DNA from: Pseudoalteromonas byunsanensis
GTDB lineage: Bacteria; Pseudomonadota; Gammaproteobacteria; Enterobacterales; Alteromonadaceae
DNA length: 64,000 nt
Assembly (NCBI RefSeq): GCF_001854475.1
Contig: NZ_MNAN01000009.1
Location: 1-64,000, forward strand
Direction: 5' to 3'
The translations under genes and the position numbers were made by a program. Shown in pieces: positions 54,696 to 64,000 of this stretch (within the stretch, counting starts at the first letter, position 1; the number at the start of each line of letters is the position of its first letter). Below the pieces are notes generated by a model. It had not been told where the DNA came from. It saw only the letters and a program-made list of their open reading frames with translations, and did no database searches.

Positions 54696-56396
54696 ATGAC
54701 TTGGAATTCGAACATGTCGCTGGATACTCTCAGGCGTCGTCTTGCTAAACCTAAAACTTCTGTACAGTTATGCTTACTTGGTGTCGCTGCCGGGTTGCTG
54801 GCGGCTATCCTGATCATTCTTTTTCGTTTGACCATTGCTAGCGTACAAGGGTTATTTTTAGAGACGTCTGAAGATTTTTCAACGCTTGCAGAACATCAGC
54901 GTGTTATTCTCCCTGTTGTTGCTGCATTAATGATCGCTGTATTTGCAGATTTAACAGGTTTCAAACATTACCGCTTAGGCATTCCTTTTGTTATCCATAG
55001 AATAAAGCACCACTACGGACAAATGCCTATTTGGAATACAGCAAATCAGTTTTTTGGTGGTGCCGTTGCGTTGATCTGCGGTTTTTCTGTTGGCCGAGAA
55101 GGCCCTTCGGTTCACATGGGTGCAACTGGCGCAAGCATTTTAGCTGAGCGTCTTCACTTACCTCTCAATTCAGCCAGAACACTTGCCGGATGTGGTGTTG
55201 CTGCTGGTATTGCAGCTTCCTTTAATACTCCACTCGCCGCTGTTATTTTTGTCATGGAAGTGGTTTTACGTGAATATAAAGTCCACATTTTCGTACCGAT
55301 TATGTTGGCTGCAGTCACTGGGGCTCTGGCCACGCAATTTGTTTTCGGTAATGACAGTGAACTTGCACTAATCAGTATTAATACCTTAAGCTTTTGGCAT
55401 TACCCATACCTTATCCTGTGCGGTGTAGTCCTCGGTGCTATTGCTTTTAGTTTTAATCAAAATTTGATGCTCATAATCAAAACTTTCAACCCTGTCAGCA
55501 TGTTTCCCCGACTGATGTTAGCGGGTCTTATCGCTGGGTTCATTGGCTATCTTGTCCCAGAAGCTATGGGCTCAGGCATGAGTGCGATACGTTTAGCTGT
55601 TGAAGCTCCAGACAATATGCAGCTTTTGACTACAGTATTAATTGCCAAACTACTCGCCACTTTATTTGCTATTGGACTTGGGATCCCTGGAGGTCTGATA
55701 GGCCCAGTTATTGGGTTAGGGGTTATAATGGGAACATTAATGTCTTTTTTTGCACAATACATCTCTCCTGGAGTCGATGTAAGTGGTACATATGGTGTTT
55801 TAGGTATGGCTGGGTTATTAGCAGCAACTTTACATGCACCGCTGGCTGCACTAACTGCTGTAATGGAATTAACCTCCAACCCAAAAATCATTGTGCCAGC
55901 GATGCTCGTGATCTCTGCAGCATACATCACTGCACTACAAGTATTTGGAAATCGCTCTATCTTTTTGCAGCAGCTCGACTTTCAAGGGTTACCCTATCAG
56001 GTATCTCCTGCCAGTGAAGCGCTGCAAAAAGTCGGGATCATGGAAGAAATGGATGAAAACTTTAAACTGCTTTATTCCGATGATAAAGAGCAGATTAAAG
56101 ACACCTTATCAGCGGTTAATAGCCAAACGCCGCTTATCGTTTTTGATGAACAAAATGGCTACCGTCTGGCAGAATATGATCTCAGCTTGATGAGTGACCA
56201 AAGCATGAGTATTTCATATATTCCATTACAAGGGCTCAGTAGCCAAGCTACTTTGTCTGATGCTTTTGATATCTTAAAAGATAAACGCAGTGGCGCCGTA
56301 TACATTTACAGCCAAAAAGACAACAAACAAATTATGGGACTGCTGCGTTGGGACCAAATTCGCCATATTCTCACTATTCGTAACAGCTTACTTTAA
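54696..56396 (+). CDS. ClC-family chloride channel/transporter with CBS-like C-terminus
   Basis: A 566-residue membrane protein of the ClC family with about ten helices. The gating glutamate is present in GREGPSVHMGA. The following motif reads FVMEVVLREY, where the E. coli antiporter has FIIEEM. The second Glu, used for proton transfer, is Val here, as in animal ClC channels. The expected GSGIP chloride motif appears as RLGIP, without the serine. Residues after about 440 form a cytoplasmic CBS-like tail. An internal Met at residue 7 could also start the protein. Passive chloride flux rather than antiport is an inference from these residues. It lies 10 bases before hemJ. Confidence 0.88.
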   Translation: MTWNSNMSLDTLRRRLAKPKTSVQLCLLGVAAGLLAAILIILFRLTIASVQGLFLETSEDFSTLAEHQRVILPVVAALMIAVFADLTGFKHYRLGIPFVIHRIKHHYGQMPIWNTANQFFGGAVALICGFSVGREGPSVHMGATGASILAERLHLPLNSARTLAGCGVAAGIAASFNTPLAAVIFVMEVVLREYKVHIFVPIMLAAVTGALATQFVFGNDSELALISINTLSFWHYPYLILCGVVLGAIAFSFNQNLMLIIKTFNPVSMFPRLMLAGLIAGFIGYLVPEAMGSGMSAIRLAVEAPDNMQLLTTVLIAKLLATLFAIGLGIPGGLIGPVIGLGVIMGTLMSFFAQYISPGVDVSGTYGVLGMAGLLAATLHAPLAALTAVMELTSNPKIIVPAMLVISAAYITALQVFGNRSIFLQQLDFQGLPYQVSPASEALQKVGIMEEMDENFKLLYSDDKEQIKDTLSAVNSQTPLIVFDEQNGYRLAEYDLSLMSDQSMSISYIPLQGLSSQATLSDAFDILKDKRSGAVYIYSQKDNKQIMGLLRWDQIRHILTIRNSLL

Positions 56397-56406
56397 CGAG
56401 GACGTT

Positions 56407-56841
56407 ATGAGCGCATTACTTATTTATAAAGCTCTGCATATATTTTTTATGATTGCCTGGTTTGCAGGTATTTTTTATGTTCCCCGCCTGTTTGTATACC
56501 ATGCTATGACCGAGGAGAAATCCTGTAGTGCCATGTTAAAGATCATGGAACGCCGCTTGTTATATTTTGTGACGCCATTTGCTCTGTTCACCTTAGTGTT
56601 TGGCGTACTTACTATTGTTGAATATGGCCGTGATTGGTTTCGCCACAGCATGTGGCTGCACTACAAGCTGGTACTTGTGATCATTCTTTATATTTATCAC
56701 GGTTATTGTTTTAAGCTACTGAGCGATTTTAAACATGATAGAAACCAAAGAAGTGATCGTTTCTATCGTTACTTTAATGAGTTTCCAGTCCTACTTTTAT
56801 TAGCAATTGTTCTGCTCGCAATACTCAAACCTAATCTATAA
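56407..56841 (+). CDS. hemJ: protoporphyrinogen oxidase HemJ
   Basis: A 144-residue protein with four membrane helices of the UPF0093/HemJ family, which oxidises protoporphyrinogen IX in haem synthesis. The N-terminal His lies in YKALHIFFMIAWFAGIFYVPRLFVYH. WLHYKLVLVIILYIYHGY and FRYFNEFPVLLL-like RYFNEFPVLLLLAIV are family signatures. The start at 56407 follows GAGGACG. It is transcribed with the ClC gene. With hemL further downstream it adds a second tetrapyrrole gene to this region. Confidence 0.92.
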   Translation: MSALLIYKALHIFFMIAWFAGIFYVPRLFVYHAMTEEKSCSAMLKIMERRLLYFVTPFALFTLVFGVLTIVEYGRDWFRHSMWLHYKLVLVIILYIYHGYCFKLLSDFKHDRNQRSDRFYRYFNEFPVLLLLAIVLLAILKPNL

Positions 56842-56949
56842 CTATGCTATGATAGCGCGCCAAATAACCGCGATGTTATGTGCGCGTTATCACGGTTGGG
56901 TTGTATGTGACATTCAACCCATTGTTTATGTGTGATTAGGAACCGCCCC
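56842..56949 (+). promoter_or_regulatory. pyrB leader with hairpin
   Basis: A TATGAT -10-like box lies just after the hemJ stop (around 56846-56853). A stem TGGGTTG (56897-56903) with CAACCCA (56915-56921) follows, and before it a weaker AACCG/CGGTT pairing. TAGGAA is the ribosome site of pyrB. No T tract follows the stem, so attenuation is not shown. Confidence 0.4.
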
Positions 56950-57966
56950 ATGTTAAGTTTCCAAGGTGAAAATATTCTTTCTGTCAACCAGTTAGACAGA
57001 GAAGCTATAGAGCATATCTTTACTGTTGCCAAAAAAATGGAACCTTACGCGAAAAAGCATAAGCGAACTCGCGTACTCGAAGGAGCCATTTTGGCTAATT
57101 TGTTCTTTGAGCCAAGCACGCGCACGCGCGTAAGTTTTGGTACTGCATTTAACTTATTAGGTGGAATTGTACGTGAAACCACTGGAATGCAAAGCTCAGC
57201 ATTGGCAAAAGGTGAATCCCTATATGATACAGCACGAGTAATTTCGGCGTACGCAGACGCCGTTGCCATGCGTCACCCTGATGCAGGCTCAGTTAGCGAA
57301 TTCGCCACAGGTTCAGATGTACCAGTTATCAATGGCGGCGACGGCCCTAATGAGCACCCAACTCAAGCCTTGCTGGATCTATTAACAATCGAGCGTGAAC
57401 TGAGCCGTTTTGACAACAGTATTGATGGCATGCACATCGCTTTGGTAGGAGATCTTAAGTATGGTCGTACCGTGCACTCGCTCTCGAAGTTACTTTGTCA
57501 TTACAAAGATATCCGCTTCACTATGGTAGCGCCCGACGGTTTACAAATGCCTGACTACATTTTGGACAGCGTAAGTAATGCAGGTCATAAAATTGAGTTA
57601 GTCTCTCAAATGGAAGGCAACCTAGCAGCCGACATCGTATATCAAACACGTATTCAAGAAGAGCGCTTTCCTTCGCAAGAAGAAGCCAACAAATATCGCG
57701 GTGGCTTTAGAATTAGCCAGGCTATTTATAACGCTCACTGTAAACCCAGTTCTGTATTAATGCACCCTTTGCCACGCGATAGTCGCCTAGATGCTAACGA
57801 ACTGGATAACGATCTAAATAGTAATGATAACCTAGCCATTTTCCGCCAAGTACAAAACGGCGTACTTATTCGTATGGCTCTGTTTGCATTGACCCTAGGG
57901 GTCGAAAATCAGGTTGAAAAGTATGAAGCTGACGTACCTTGGTTTAGCCGCAAACGAAACAGTTAA
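56950..57966 (+). CDS. pyrB: aspartate carbamoyltransferase
   Basis: It condenses carbamoyl phosphate and aspartate in the first committed step of pyrimidine synthesis. The ATG at 56950 after TAGGAA gives 338 residues. The carbamoyl-phosphate loop is FFEPSTRTRVSFGTAF, and HPTQALLDLLTIE and VLMHPLPRDSRLD complete the active site, with VGDLKYGRTVHSL in the aspartate domain. These mark ATCase rather than ornithine carbamoyltransferase. No pyrI regulatory-chain gene follows; hemL comes next, 15 bases on. The protein is longer than E. coli PyrB, with an extended C-terminal part ending VPWFSRKRNS. Confidence 0.92.
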   Translation: MLSFQGENILSVNQLDREAIEHIFTVAKKMEPYAKKHKRTRVLEGAILANLFFEPSTRTRVSFGTAFNLLGGIVRETTGMQSSALAKGESLYDTARVISAYADAVAMRHPDAGSVSEFATGSDVPVINGGDGPNEHPTQALLDLLTIERELSRFDNSIDGMHIALVGDLKYGRTVHSLSKLLCHYKDIRFTMVAPDGLQMPDYILDSVSNAGHKIELVSQMEGNLAADIVYQTRIQEERFPSQEEANKYRGGFRISQAIYNAHCKPSSVLMHPLPRDSRLDANELDNDLNSNDNLAIFRQVQNGVLIRMALFALTLGVENQVEKYEADVPWFSRKRNS

Positions 57967-57981
57967 CTAATAGGAATAACA

Positions 57982-59262
57982 ATGACGATTAGCCAAGATC
58001 TATTCACTCGCGCCCAAGCATCAATTCCCGGTGGCGTAAACTCTCCTGTTCGTGCATTTAATGGCGTTGGTGGCACACCGCTGTTCATTACCAATGCAGA
58101 AGGGCCATATACCTATGATGCTGACAATAACAAATACATAGATTATGTCGGGTCTTGGGGACCAATGATTTTAGGTCACAACCACCCACAAATAAAACAG
58201 GCCGTTCTTGTGGCAGTTGAACATGGCCTAAGCTATGGCGCACCAACCGAAACTGAAATTTTGATGGCGGAAAAAGTCAAAGAACTGGTTCCGTCTATCG
58301 AAAAAGTGCGTATGGTTAGTTCAGGTACCGAAGCGACTATGAGTGCAATCCGTCTAGCGCGTGGTTACACCGGTCGCGATAAGATCCTAAAGTTTGAAGG
58401 ATGCTACCACGGTCATGCCGACTCTTTACTAGTAAAAGCAGGCTCAGGCGCCCTAACTATGGGTGTACCAAACTCTCCTGGGATCCCTGCTGACTTTGCA
58501 AAACATACACTCACTGTATCGTTCAATAATTTGGATGAAGTAAAAGCAATCTTTGCACAGTATAAAGATGAAATCGCTTGTATTATCGTGGAGCCTGTGG
58601 CTGGTAACATGAACTGCATCCCACCAAACCCAGGATTTCTAGAAGGTTTACGCTCAGTATGCGATGAGCATGGTGCTGTGCTTATCTTTGATGAAGTTAT
58701 GACTGGCTTCCGTGTTGCTTTAGGTGGCGCACAGCAATACTACAACATTACACCTGATCTTACTTGCCTAGGTAAAGTCATCGGTGGTGGTATGCCAGTA
58801 GGTGCATTCGGCGGTAAACAAGAGATTATGGACTTTATCGCACCTGTTGGTCCGGTATATCAAGCTGGTACACTTTCTGGTAACCCAATCGCTATGGCCG
58901 CAGGACTTAAAGCGTTGGAACTACTTTGTGAGCCAGGCTTACACGAGCAACTTGAAGCTAAGAGTAAAGCACTTTGTGAAGGGTTCCAACAAGCCGCTGA
59001 CGATGCCGCAATTGCACTCACAACCAATTATGCAGGTGGTATGTTTGGCTTTTTCTTCACTCAAGCAAGTAGCGTAAGTAGCTATCAACAAGCAACTGAA
59101 TGTGATTTGGAGCGTTTCAAGCGTTTCTTCCACTTAATGCTTGAAGAAGGTGTTTACCTAGCACCTTCAGCGTTTGAAGCTGGCTTTGTAAGTACCATGC
59201 ATACACAACAAGATATTGATGACACGATAGCCGCTGCAAAGCGCGCTTTTGCAAAACTATAA
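57982..59262 (+). CDS. hemL: glutamate-1-semialdehyde 2,1-aminomutase
   Basis: HemL makes 5-aminolevulinate, the tetrapyrrole precursor, from glutamate-1-semialdehyde. The 426-residue PLP enzyme starts [24 protein letters not shown] ([18 protein letters not shown]). It has [18 protein letters not shown], the pyridine-ring Asp in [13 protein letters not shown] and the Schiff-base Lys in [26 protein letters not shown] precedes the ATG. It lies 15 bases after pyrB and a hairpin follows. Confidence 0.97.
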   Translation: MTISQDLFTRAQASIPGGVNSPVRAFNGVGGTPLFITNAEGPYTYDADNNKYIDYVGSWGPMILGHNHPQIKQAVLVAVEHGLSYGAPTETEILMAEKVKELVPSIEKVRMVSSGTEATMSAIRLARGYTGRDKILKFEGCYHGHADSLLVKAGSGALTMGVPNSPGIPADFAKHTLTVSFNNLDEVKAIFAQYKDEIACIIVEPVAGNMNCIPPNPGFLEGLRSVCDEHGAVLIFDEVMTGFRVALGGAQQYYNITPDLTCLGKVIGGGMPVGAFGGKQEIMDFIAPVGPVYQAGTLSGNPIAMAAGLKALELLCEPGLHEQLEAKSKALCEGFQQAADDAAIALTTNYAGGMFGFFFTQASSVSSYQQATECDLERFKRFFHLMLEEGVYLAPSAFEAGFVSTMHTQQDIDDTIAAAKRAFAKL

Positions 59263-59276
59263 ATTAGTGTCTCTTT

Positions 59277-59303
59277 ACGGCCAGCGAGCAAACCGCTGGC
59301 CGT
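59277..59303 (+). terminator. hairpin after hemL
   Basis: A perfect 10-bp stem ACGGCCAGCG/CGCTGGCCGT with a seven-base loop, 14 bases past the hemL stop. It lacks a clear T tract, so it may be a weak or Rho-assisted terminator. Confidence 0.6.
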
Positions 59304-59416
59304 AGCTAAAACATTTCACCCTGTTTCCCCCCTCCTTGCACAAACTCAACTAAATTGAACTAACATTAGCTTTTAACAGGTCTTTATCACTCTAAGTGTA
59401 ATCTAACGAGAACCCC

Positions 59417-61252
59417 ATGAAAGGCATAAGATCATTCTGCGCTCCAGCAATAAAACTCATGGCGAGCCTAAAGTACAAAACAAAAATTGGCTTAGTGTTT
59501 GGTATTTTACTGGTACCTTTGAGCCTAAGTTTGTTTTTCCTAACCAGTATGTTGTCCCAGTCAATCAATATCAGTATTGGACAACAAGCCGGTTTGAACC
59601 TCTACCCTGCTTTGCTCGACAACACAATGAACATGCAAGAAGCGACTAATTTGTCATTAGCCAAACAAGCAGGCTATAACATTGACACTAAAAACTCAGT
59701 GATTGAACAAGTCTCTATTCAATCACTGCTGGCAATTGATGATGATTTAGCCCGTTCTTACATAAATCGAGCTTTAGTTGAGTCCACCCCAAAATTACTT
59801 GAACACGTAAACAAACTCTCAGAACAGGCTAATACTGTGATAAGCGAAGGACAATTTAACCCTGACAGTTTTATTGCGTTGTCCAATTTAAACAAAGCAT
59901 TGCCAGAGTTTTTTGTACAACTAAGCAGTAAACTACATGTTGCAATGGCAGCAAACAACGACATAAAGCCACAGTTACAGCCGCATCTTGAGCAACTCCA
60001 ATCCAGTTTGAACAATTATCAAAATAGCATCAAAAAAGATCTCTTAGACCCTGATGAGTTGCAATTATCCAGTGCGCAATTTAAAAGAATTCATGACAAT
60101 GTGATAAATGACGTCAGTCATTTTATCGCCACAGCCACCCCCATGCTTAAACAGTTGTTGCAGAAGAAAATAACGCAGCAAAGTTTGATAAGAAATAGCG
60201 TCGATACCGCGGCCGTGATCAGCTTGCTACTTGCAATATATCTCATGTTTGGTTTTTATTTTGCGGTGGTCGATAGTATTTCTGCATTTTCCATCTCAGC
60301 AGGGCGTGCAGCTCAAGGCGACTTGAGCGCTAAGGCAACCGCATTTGGTAACGATGAAATGTCTATCATCGTTGAACAATACAATAAAGTGATCTCAGCA
60401 TTTATTGCTCTGCTCAAAGAAGTAAACAGCACCAGTGTGAGCCTTGATAGCGCAACAAAAAAACTCAGCCAGATAAGCCAAGATACACGTGGTGATGTCG
60501 GTCAACAACAAATTAAAATCAGTACCATTCATGGTGCGCTCAGTGAAATGACACAAGTAGCAGACTCAGTAGAGCACTCCGCACAACATGCCACAGAGCT
60601 TGCCAGTACTGCTGCACAGCAGGTTAAGCAGGGTTCGCATAATACCACCCAACTGGCTGAGCATATGGCGTTACTGCAACAGGAGTTTGAAGAAAGCCGA
60701 GTCGCTTTGGATAAACTGGCACAAGACAGTCAAAACATCAGTAAAGTAAGCGCTGCTATTAGTGAAATTGCAGAGCAAACCAACCTATTAGCACTCAATG
60801 CAGCCATTGAAGCTGCTAGAGCAGGAGAACAAGGGCGAGGATTCGCCGTGGTCGCTGACGAAGTCCGCACACTGGCCAAGCGTACTCAACAACAAACAGA
60901 AGAGATCCACAGCATTATTAGTTCGCTACAAAATGCTTCTAACGACACACAAACAAAAATGCGTAGTAGCGTTGAAAAAATGGAACAAGGTGTCAGTGCT
61001 GCAGAGCAAACCAATCAAGTCTTACTGTTAGCGCAGCAAAGTATGGTGAATATTGATGAACAAGGAGCCCATATTGCTCAACTTGTTCAACAACAAAGTC
61101 AGGCCACTCAGCAAGCTCTCAATGATGCAAGTGAGATCAATAACCTAGCAGAACATACGCTTAGTTCAGCCGTTGCCACCGAGGATGATGCTAGAAAGCT
61201 GGCGACCATGGCTCAACATTTACAGTCAGCCATGAGTCAATTTAAAACCTAG
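59417..61252 (+). CDS. methyl-accepting chemotaxis protein
   Basis: A 611-residue chemoreceptor. The first membrane helix is at about 25-50 ([19 protein letters not shown]). A helical periplasmic domain of about 200 residues follows, with no recognised ligand fold. The second helix is near 270-290 ([19 protein letters not shown]), then HAMP and a long coiled-coil signalling domain with the hairpin tip [41 protein letters not shown]. The C-terminus lacks a CheR-binding pentapeptide. Ligand is unknown. It is convergent with mrcB, with six bases between the stops and no room for a terminator. Confidence 0.93.
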   Translation: MKGIRSFCAPAIKLMASLKYKTKIGLVFGILLVPLSLSLFFLTSMLSQSINISIGQQAGLNLYPALLDNTMNMQEATNLSLAKQAGYNIDTKNSVIEQVSIQSLLAIDDDLARSYINRALVESTPKLLEHVNKLSEQANTVISEGQFNPDSFIALSNLNKALPEFFVQLSSKLHVAMAANNDIKPQLQPHLEQLQSSLNNYQNSIKKDLLDPDELQLSSAQFKRIHDNVINDVSHFIATATPMLKQLLQKKITQQSLIRNSVDTAAVISLLLAIYLMFGFYFAVVDSISAFSISAGRAAQGDLSAKATAFGNDEMSIIVEQYNKVISAFIALLKEVNSTSVSLDSATKKLSQISQDTRGDVGQQQIKISTIHGALSEMTQVADSVEHSAQHATELASTAAQQVKQGSHNTTQLAEHMALLQQEFEESRVALDKLAQDSQNISKVSAAISEIAEQTNLLALNAAIEAARAGEQGRGFAVVADEVRTLAKRTQQQTEEIHSIISSLQNASNDTQTKMRSSVEKMEQGVSAAEQTNQVLLLAQQSMVNIDEQGAHIAQLVQQQSQATQQALNDASEINNLAEHTLSSAVATEDDARKLATMAQHLQSAMSQFKT

Positions 61253-61258
61253 TTATAA

Positions 61259-63616
61259 CTATTCGCAATGTGGCCTAGGTTCAAACTCACTAGCACGTAT
61301 CGGTAGTTGAACAACCTTACCACATCCAGGTGGTGCCTGCTTACCCGTTATGGTATTAACAAACGCCCAGCGTATTCCCGTTGGGCGATTATCGGCAATT
61401 GCTTGGGGGTTAAGTGGTTTTAAATAGCGAATATATAATTCCAGCGCACCGTTTCCACCTGTTAATCCAGTAGACTTATTATCATCACGGCCAATCCAAG
61501 TAACGGTTACTGTATTATGGTCAAATCCTGCAAACCAACTATCACGCAAATCATTACTTGTACCCGTTTTACCCGCCAACTGGATCGAAGGGAAATGCTG
61601 ATTAAGACGTTTTGCAGTCCCCTCTTTGGTCACTTTCTTAAGGCCAAATTTGGCCATGTAGCTTGCCTCTGGTGTAAAACGCTCGCGACTGATGACATCA
61701 TGTTCGTATAAAACTTTACCTGTGGCGTTAGTCATGGCTGAAATTGTCGTTAACTGACGATACTGCCCGTTGGCTGCCAATGTAGCGTACATTTGTGCTA
61801 CGTCATAACTGGAAAGCTCTAGCGCACCAAGCAATAAAGATGGATATTGATTAATCCGCTCTGTCACCCCTAGTTTTTGTATTGTGCTCGCAACATTATG
61901 CACGCCTAAATCAAGCCCCAAGTTAACTGCTGGAATATTAATACTATTACTAAATGCTTGATATAAAGGTAATGTGCCACGGTATTTATGGTCAAAGTTT
62001 TCCGGACGCCACACATCACCTGACTCATCGGTTACTTGTAGTGGCCCATCTTCCACTAGCGTTCCCAAATTGTACTTTTCCTGCTCCAATGCCGTTAAAT
62101 AAACCGCAGGTTTCACTAAAGAGCCAATGTTACGCTTGGTATCCAAAACACGATTAAAGCCACTAAAGCGCATATCTCTTCCCGCGACAAGCGCTGAAAC
62201 GCCGCCTTTTTCAACGTTGACCGAGATCATGGCCGTTTCTAGCTTCGTAGTGTCAAACCGCCTTTCAAGATATGGTAGCCCCTGCTCCACTGCATTTTCC
62301 ATAGCGGTTTGTTTTTGCAGATCAAAATAAGTGAAGATACGCACGCCCGCATTGATTATTTCTTGGTTGGTTAGCAAGCTCTTAAGCTCCCTGTCTACCA
62401 ACTCTAAATAACCCGGATAGCTCTGCTGGCGGCTCTTGTCCAAAGGTTGAATTTTTATTGGACGTACCAAAGCCTGACGCAGTTCATTGGGTGAAATATA
62501 ACCTTGTTCAGCAAGCAGGCGTAACACTAGGTCACGGCGCTCTCGAACACGCTCAGGGTAGCGTCTAGGGTTATAATACGAAGGCCCTTTGACAATGGCT
62601 ACCAACATAGCTATTTGGTCAAATTCCAATTCATCTACTGGCTTTGCAAAATAAAACTCCGCCGCCAGTCCCATACCATGAACCCCTTGATTATAAGCCT
62701 GACCCATAAATACTTCGTTAAGATAAGCTTCTAAAATCTCATCTTTGCTATATCGATAATCCAATATCAAAGCAATAAAAGCTTCATTCACTTTTCGAAT
62801 TAGCGAGCGCTCACGGCTTAAGTAAAAATTTTTCGCCAATTGCTGTGTCAGCGTACTTCCGCCTTGCACCGTGCGCCCAGCTTTTAGGTTGGTATACAAT
62901 GCCCGTAAAATTGACCATGCGGATACGCCATGGTGATCGTAGAATTCTCGATCTTCAACCACCAGCAAAGCTTGCTTAAGAATGTTTGGGAATTTTTCAA
63001 GAGGTAGGAATTCCCGGTCTTGTTTTGATTCATTGCCTATTCGAGCTATTTGCACAGGCTCCAAACGAGCCTGTTCAATGCGTCGTCCATCTTTATCTAC
63101 AATACTTGCAAGGCGTTTTCCAGCAAAGTTAAGGGTAAAGATCTGACCGTCTTCGATGCCGTTATAAAACTCAAATGATCGACGATAGATTTTTATGGTA
63201 CGTCCTTGCACAATGTACTGACCTGTACGACTAAGTTGGTTTACGTGTGAGTAGTTGAGACGTTTTAGCTCCCAAATCACTTCTTGTTCAGACAAAAACT
63301 GTTCTGGATAAAAATTCATGGCACGAGCATACACCTGAACAGGCAATTGCCATTTACTACCCTCAAACTGCCGAGTAATTTTTGAATCCAGATAAATAAT
63401 ATAAAAACTAACTAAAACCAATATGGCCAAAGTGCCTTTCCACAAGAAACGCCAGCAGGCTTTTAGCGTACGTTGTTTAAAGCGGCTCAATGAGGAGCTT
63501 GGCTGCGTTTGCTTAGCTTTACGTTTGCTATTTTTTGCGCGTGAGGATTTATTAGCTGTGGTACGTGTGGTTTTTTTGCTTGTTTTCGCTGTGTTGTTAT
63601 TATTTTTATCTACCAT
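61259..63616 (-). CDS. mrcB: penicillin-binding protein 1B
   Basis: A bifunctional class A PBP that polymerises and cross-links peptidoglycan. The 785-residue protein has a basic Lys/Ser/Thr-rich cytoplasmic tail, one helix near 55-75 and a UB2H domain (about 85-180). The transglycosylase domain follows with catalytic Glu in VVEDREFYDHHG and GGSTLTQQLAKNFYL. The transpeptidase domain has SLVKPAVYL (nucleophile Ser), SNSINIPAV and KTGTSND. It ends soon after the transpeptidase core. Strand and distance suggest a single gene. Confidence 0.95.
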   Translation of the reverse strand: MVDKNNNNTAKTSKKTTRTTANKSSRAKNSKRKAKQTQPSSSLSRFKQRTLKACWRFLWKGTLAILVLVSFYIIYLDSKITRQFEGSKWQLPVQVYARAMNFYPEQFLSEQEVIWELKRLNYSHVNQLSRTGQYIVQGRTIKIYRRSFEFYNGIEDGQIFTLNFAGKRLASIVDKDGRRIEQARLEPVQIARIGNESKQDREFLPLEKFPNILKQALLVVEDREFYDHHGVSAWSILRALYTNLKAGRTVQGGSTLTQQLAKNFYLSRERSLIRKVNEAFIALILDYRYSKDEILEAYLNEVFMGQAYNQGVHGMGLAAEFYFAKPVDELEFDQIAMLVAIVKGPSYYNPRRYPERVRERRDLVLRLLAEQGYISPNELRQALVRPIKIQPLDKSRQQSYPGYLELVDRELKSLLTNQEIINAGVRIFTYFDLQKQTAMENAVEQGLPYLERRFDTTKLETAMISVNVEKGGVSALVAGRDMRFSGFNRVLDTKRNIGSLVKPAVYLTALEQEKYNLGTLVEDGPLQVTDESGDVWRPENFDHKYRGTLPLYQAFSNSINIPAVNLGLDLGVHNVASTIQKLGVTERINQYPSLLLGALELSSYDVAQMYATLAANGQYRQLTTISAMTNATGKVLYEHDVISRERFTPEASYMAKFGLKKVTKEGTAKRLNQHFPSIQLAGKTGTSNDLRDSWFAGFDHNTVTVTWIGRDDNKSTGLTGGNGALELYIRYLKPLNPQAIADNRPTGIRWAFVNTITGKQAPPGCGKVVQLPIRASEFEPRPHCE

Positions 63617-63690
63617 ACCACTTATATAAACTTCAAAATCAAATATGCCAGAGCATAGAGTACCTTAGATTAACCAAGCCTGAAAGAGAG

Positions 63691-63712
63691 AACGGGCCAC
63701 AATGGGCCCGTT
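63691..63712 (-). terminator. hairpin after amtB
   Basis: AACGGGCC/GGCCCGTT arms with a short loop, 21 bases past the amtB stop. On the minus strand TCTCTCTTTC follows rather than a pure T tract, so it is a moderate terminator candidate. Confidence 0.6.
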
Positions 63713-63732
63713 CGACGTGATAGATATTGAAA

Positions 63733-64000
63733 TTAGCTATTACCGCGCACAGATACAAACTCAGGGTATGCGTCGATACCACAATCGTGCTGGTCCATAC
63801 CGTTAATTTCTTCTTCCTCACCAACACGGATCCCCATGGTATTTTTCAACAGCGCCCACACTAAGTAAGACACAATAAATACAAAGCCAAGAATACAGAC
63901 CAAACCGATAAACTGATTCACAAAAGTTGCATCACCGTTTGATAATGGCACTAGCATTACACCTAACATGCCACATGTTCCGTGTACAGAAATCGCCCCC
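63733..64000 (-). CDS. amtB: ammonium transporter AmtB, C-terminal part
   Basis: The frame is open to the window end, so only the last 88 residues are seen. They read AISVHGTCGMLGVMLVPLS at the edge, with the pore His in SVHG. The last membrane helix follows (FIGLVCILGFVFIVSYLVW), then the cytoplasmic tail LLKNTMGIRVGEEEEINGMD and ECGLEAYPE-like residues (DCGIDAYPEF). This tail is the GlnK-binding segment of Amt proteins. The upstream part, and any glnK partner, lie outside. Confidence 0.9.
   Translation of the reverse strand, partial: GAISVHGTCGMLGVMLVPLSNGDATFVNQFIGLVCILGFVFIVSYLVWALLKNTMGIRVGEEEEINGMDQHDCGIDAYPEFVSVRGNS

Noticed and set aside
56932..56949. GTG start for pyrB six codons upstream
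   Set aside because: The ATG at 56950 has TAGGAA at proper spacing and gives the usual N-terminus, while the GTG has no ribosome site.
63639..63827. 62-residue minus-strand frame near amtB
   Set aside because: It overlaps the amtB tail in another frame and crosses the terminator hairpin.

Overview
The window reads as a chromosomal segment of a marine gammaproteobacterium of the Alteromonadales, most like Pseudoalteromonas. The basis is gene content and order: a six-gene Na+-translocating NADH:quinone reductase operon, fabV, srmB, tal, yajG-ppi-ampG order, a PA3496/DUF3545 small protein, AT-leaning composition and PBP1b/AmtB of gammaproteobacterial type. This assignment is inference; no marker gene such as 16S rRNA lies in the window. 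No phage, insertion sequence or CRISPR array was seen.

Layout. 1-410: minus-strand tRNA-Ser and tRNA-Arg genes with a degenerate tRNA-Arg remnant. 0.6-7.0 kb: lysS, prfB (with its programmed +1 frameshift), recJ, dsbC and xerD on the minus strand; fldB follows divergently. 7.6-21.7 kb is an accessory region. It begins with a broken chemoreceptor gene and a small HExxH protein. Next come two paralogous exported CxxCH proteins enclosing an ATP-grasp-like protein and a GT8-type glycosyltransferase, then a small protein with a LecB-like calcium signature. Last is a tight six-gene minus-strand operon: a GTP cyclohydrolase II-RibD reductase fusion, an unrecognised 487-residue protein, a WD40 double-propeller protein, a sulfotransferase, a KdsC-like phosphatase and a fold-III PLP decarboxylase. 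I read this operon as an undescribed biosynthetic cluster that starts from GTP. It shares the GTP cyclohydrolase II plus WD-repeat combination with toxoflavin clusters, but differs in its reductase, sulfotransferase and decarboxylase.

21.9-30.6 kb: trmN6, srmB, a hybrid histidine kinase co-transcribed with a lone periplasmic binding protein, yaaA, tal and a DUF3545 protein. 30.6-39.3 kb: a cobalamin uptake and salvage operon (btuD, btuC, cobT, cobS, cobU, cobQ, cobO, btuF, then ung) behind a cobalamin riboswitch, with a cobC-type phosphatase just upstream. 39.4-46.6 kb: nqrM, apbE and nqrA-F, i.e. the sodium pump together with its flavin-transfer and iron-delivery maturation factors.

47.3-64 kb: fabV, a BolA protein, alkB, rlmG, a YajG-type lipoprotein, a cyclophilin, ampG, a small XRE regulator, a 58-residue membrane protein, erpA, a ClC-family protein with channel-like residues, hemJ, pyrB, hemL, a chemoreceptor, mrcB and the 3' end of amtB, which runs off the window.
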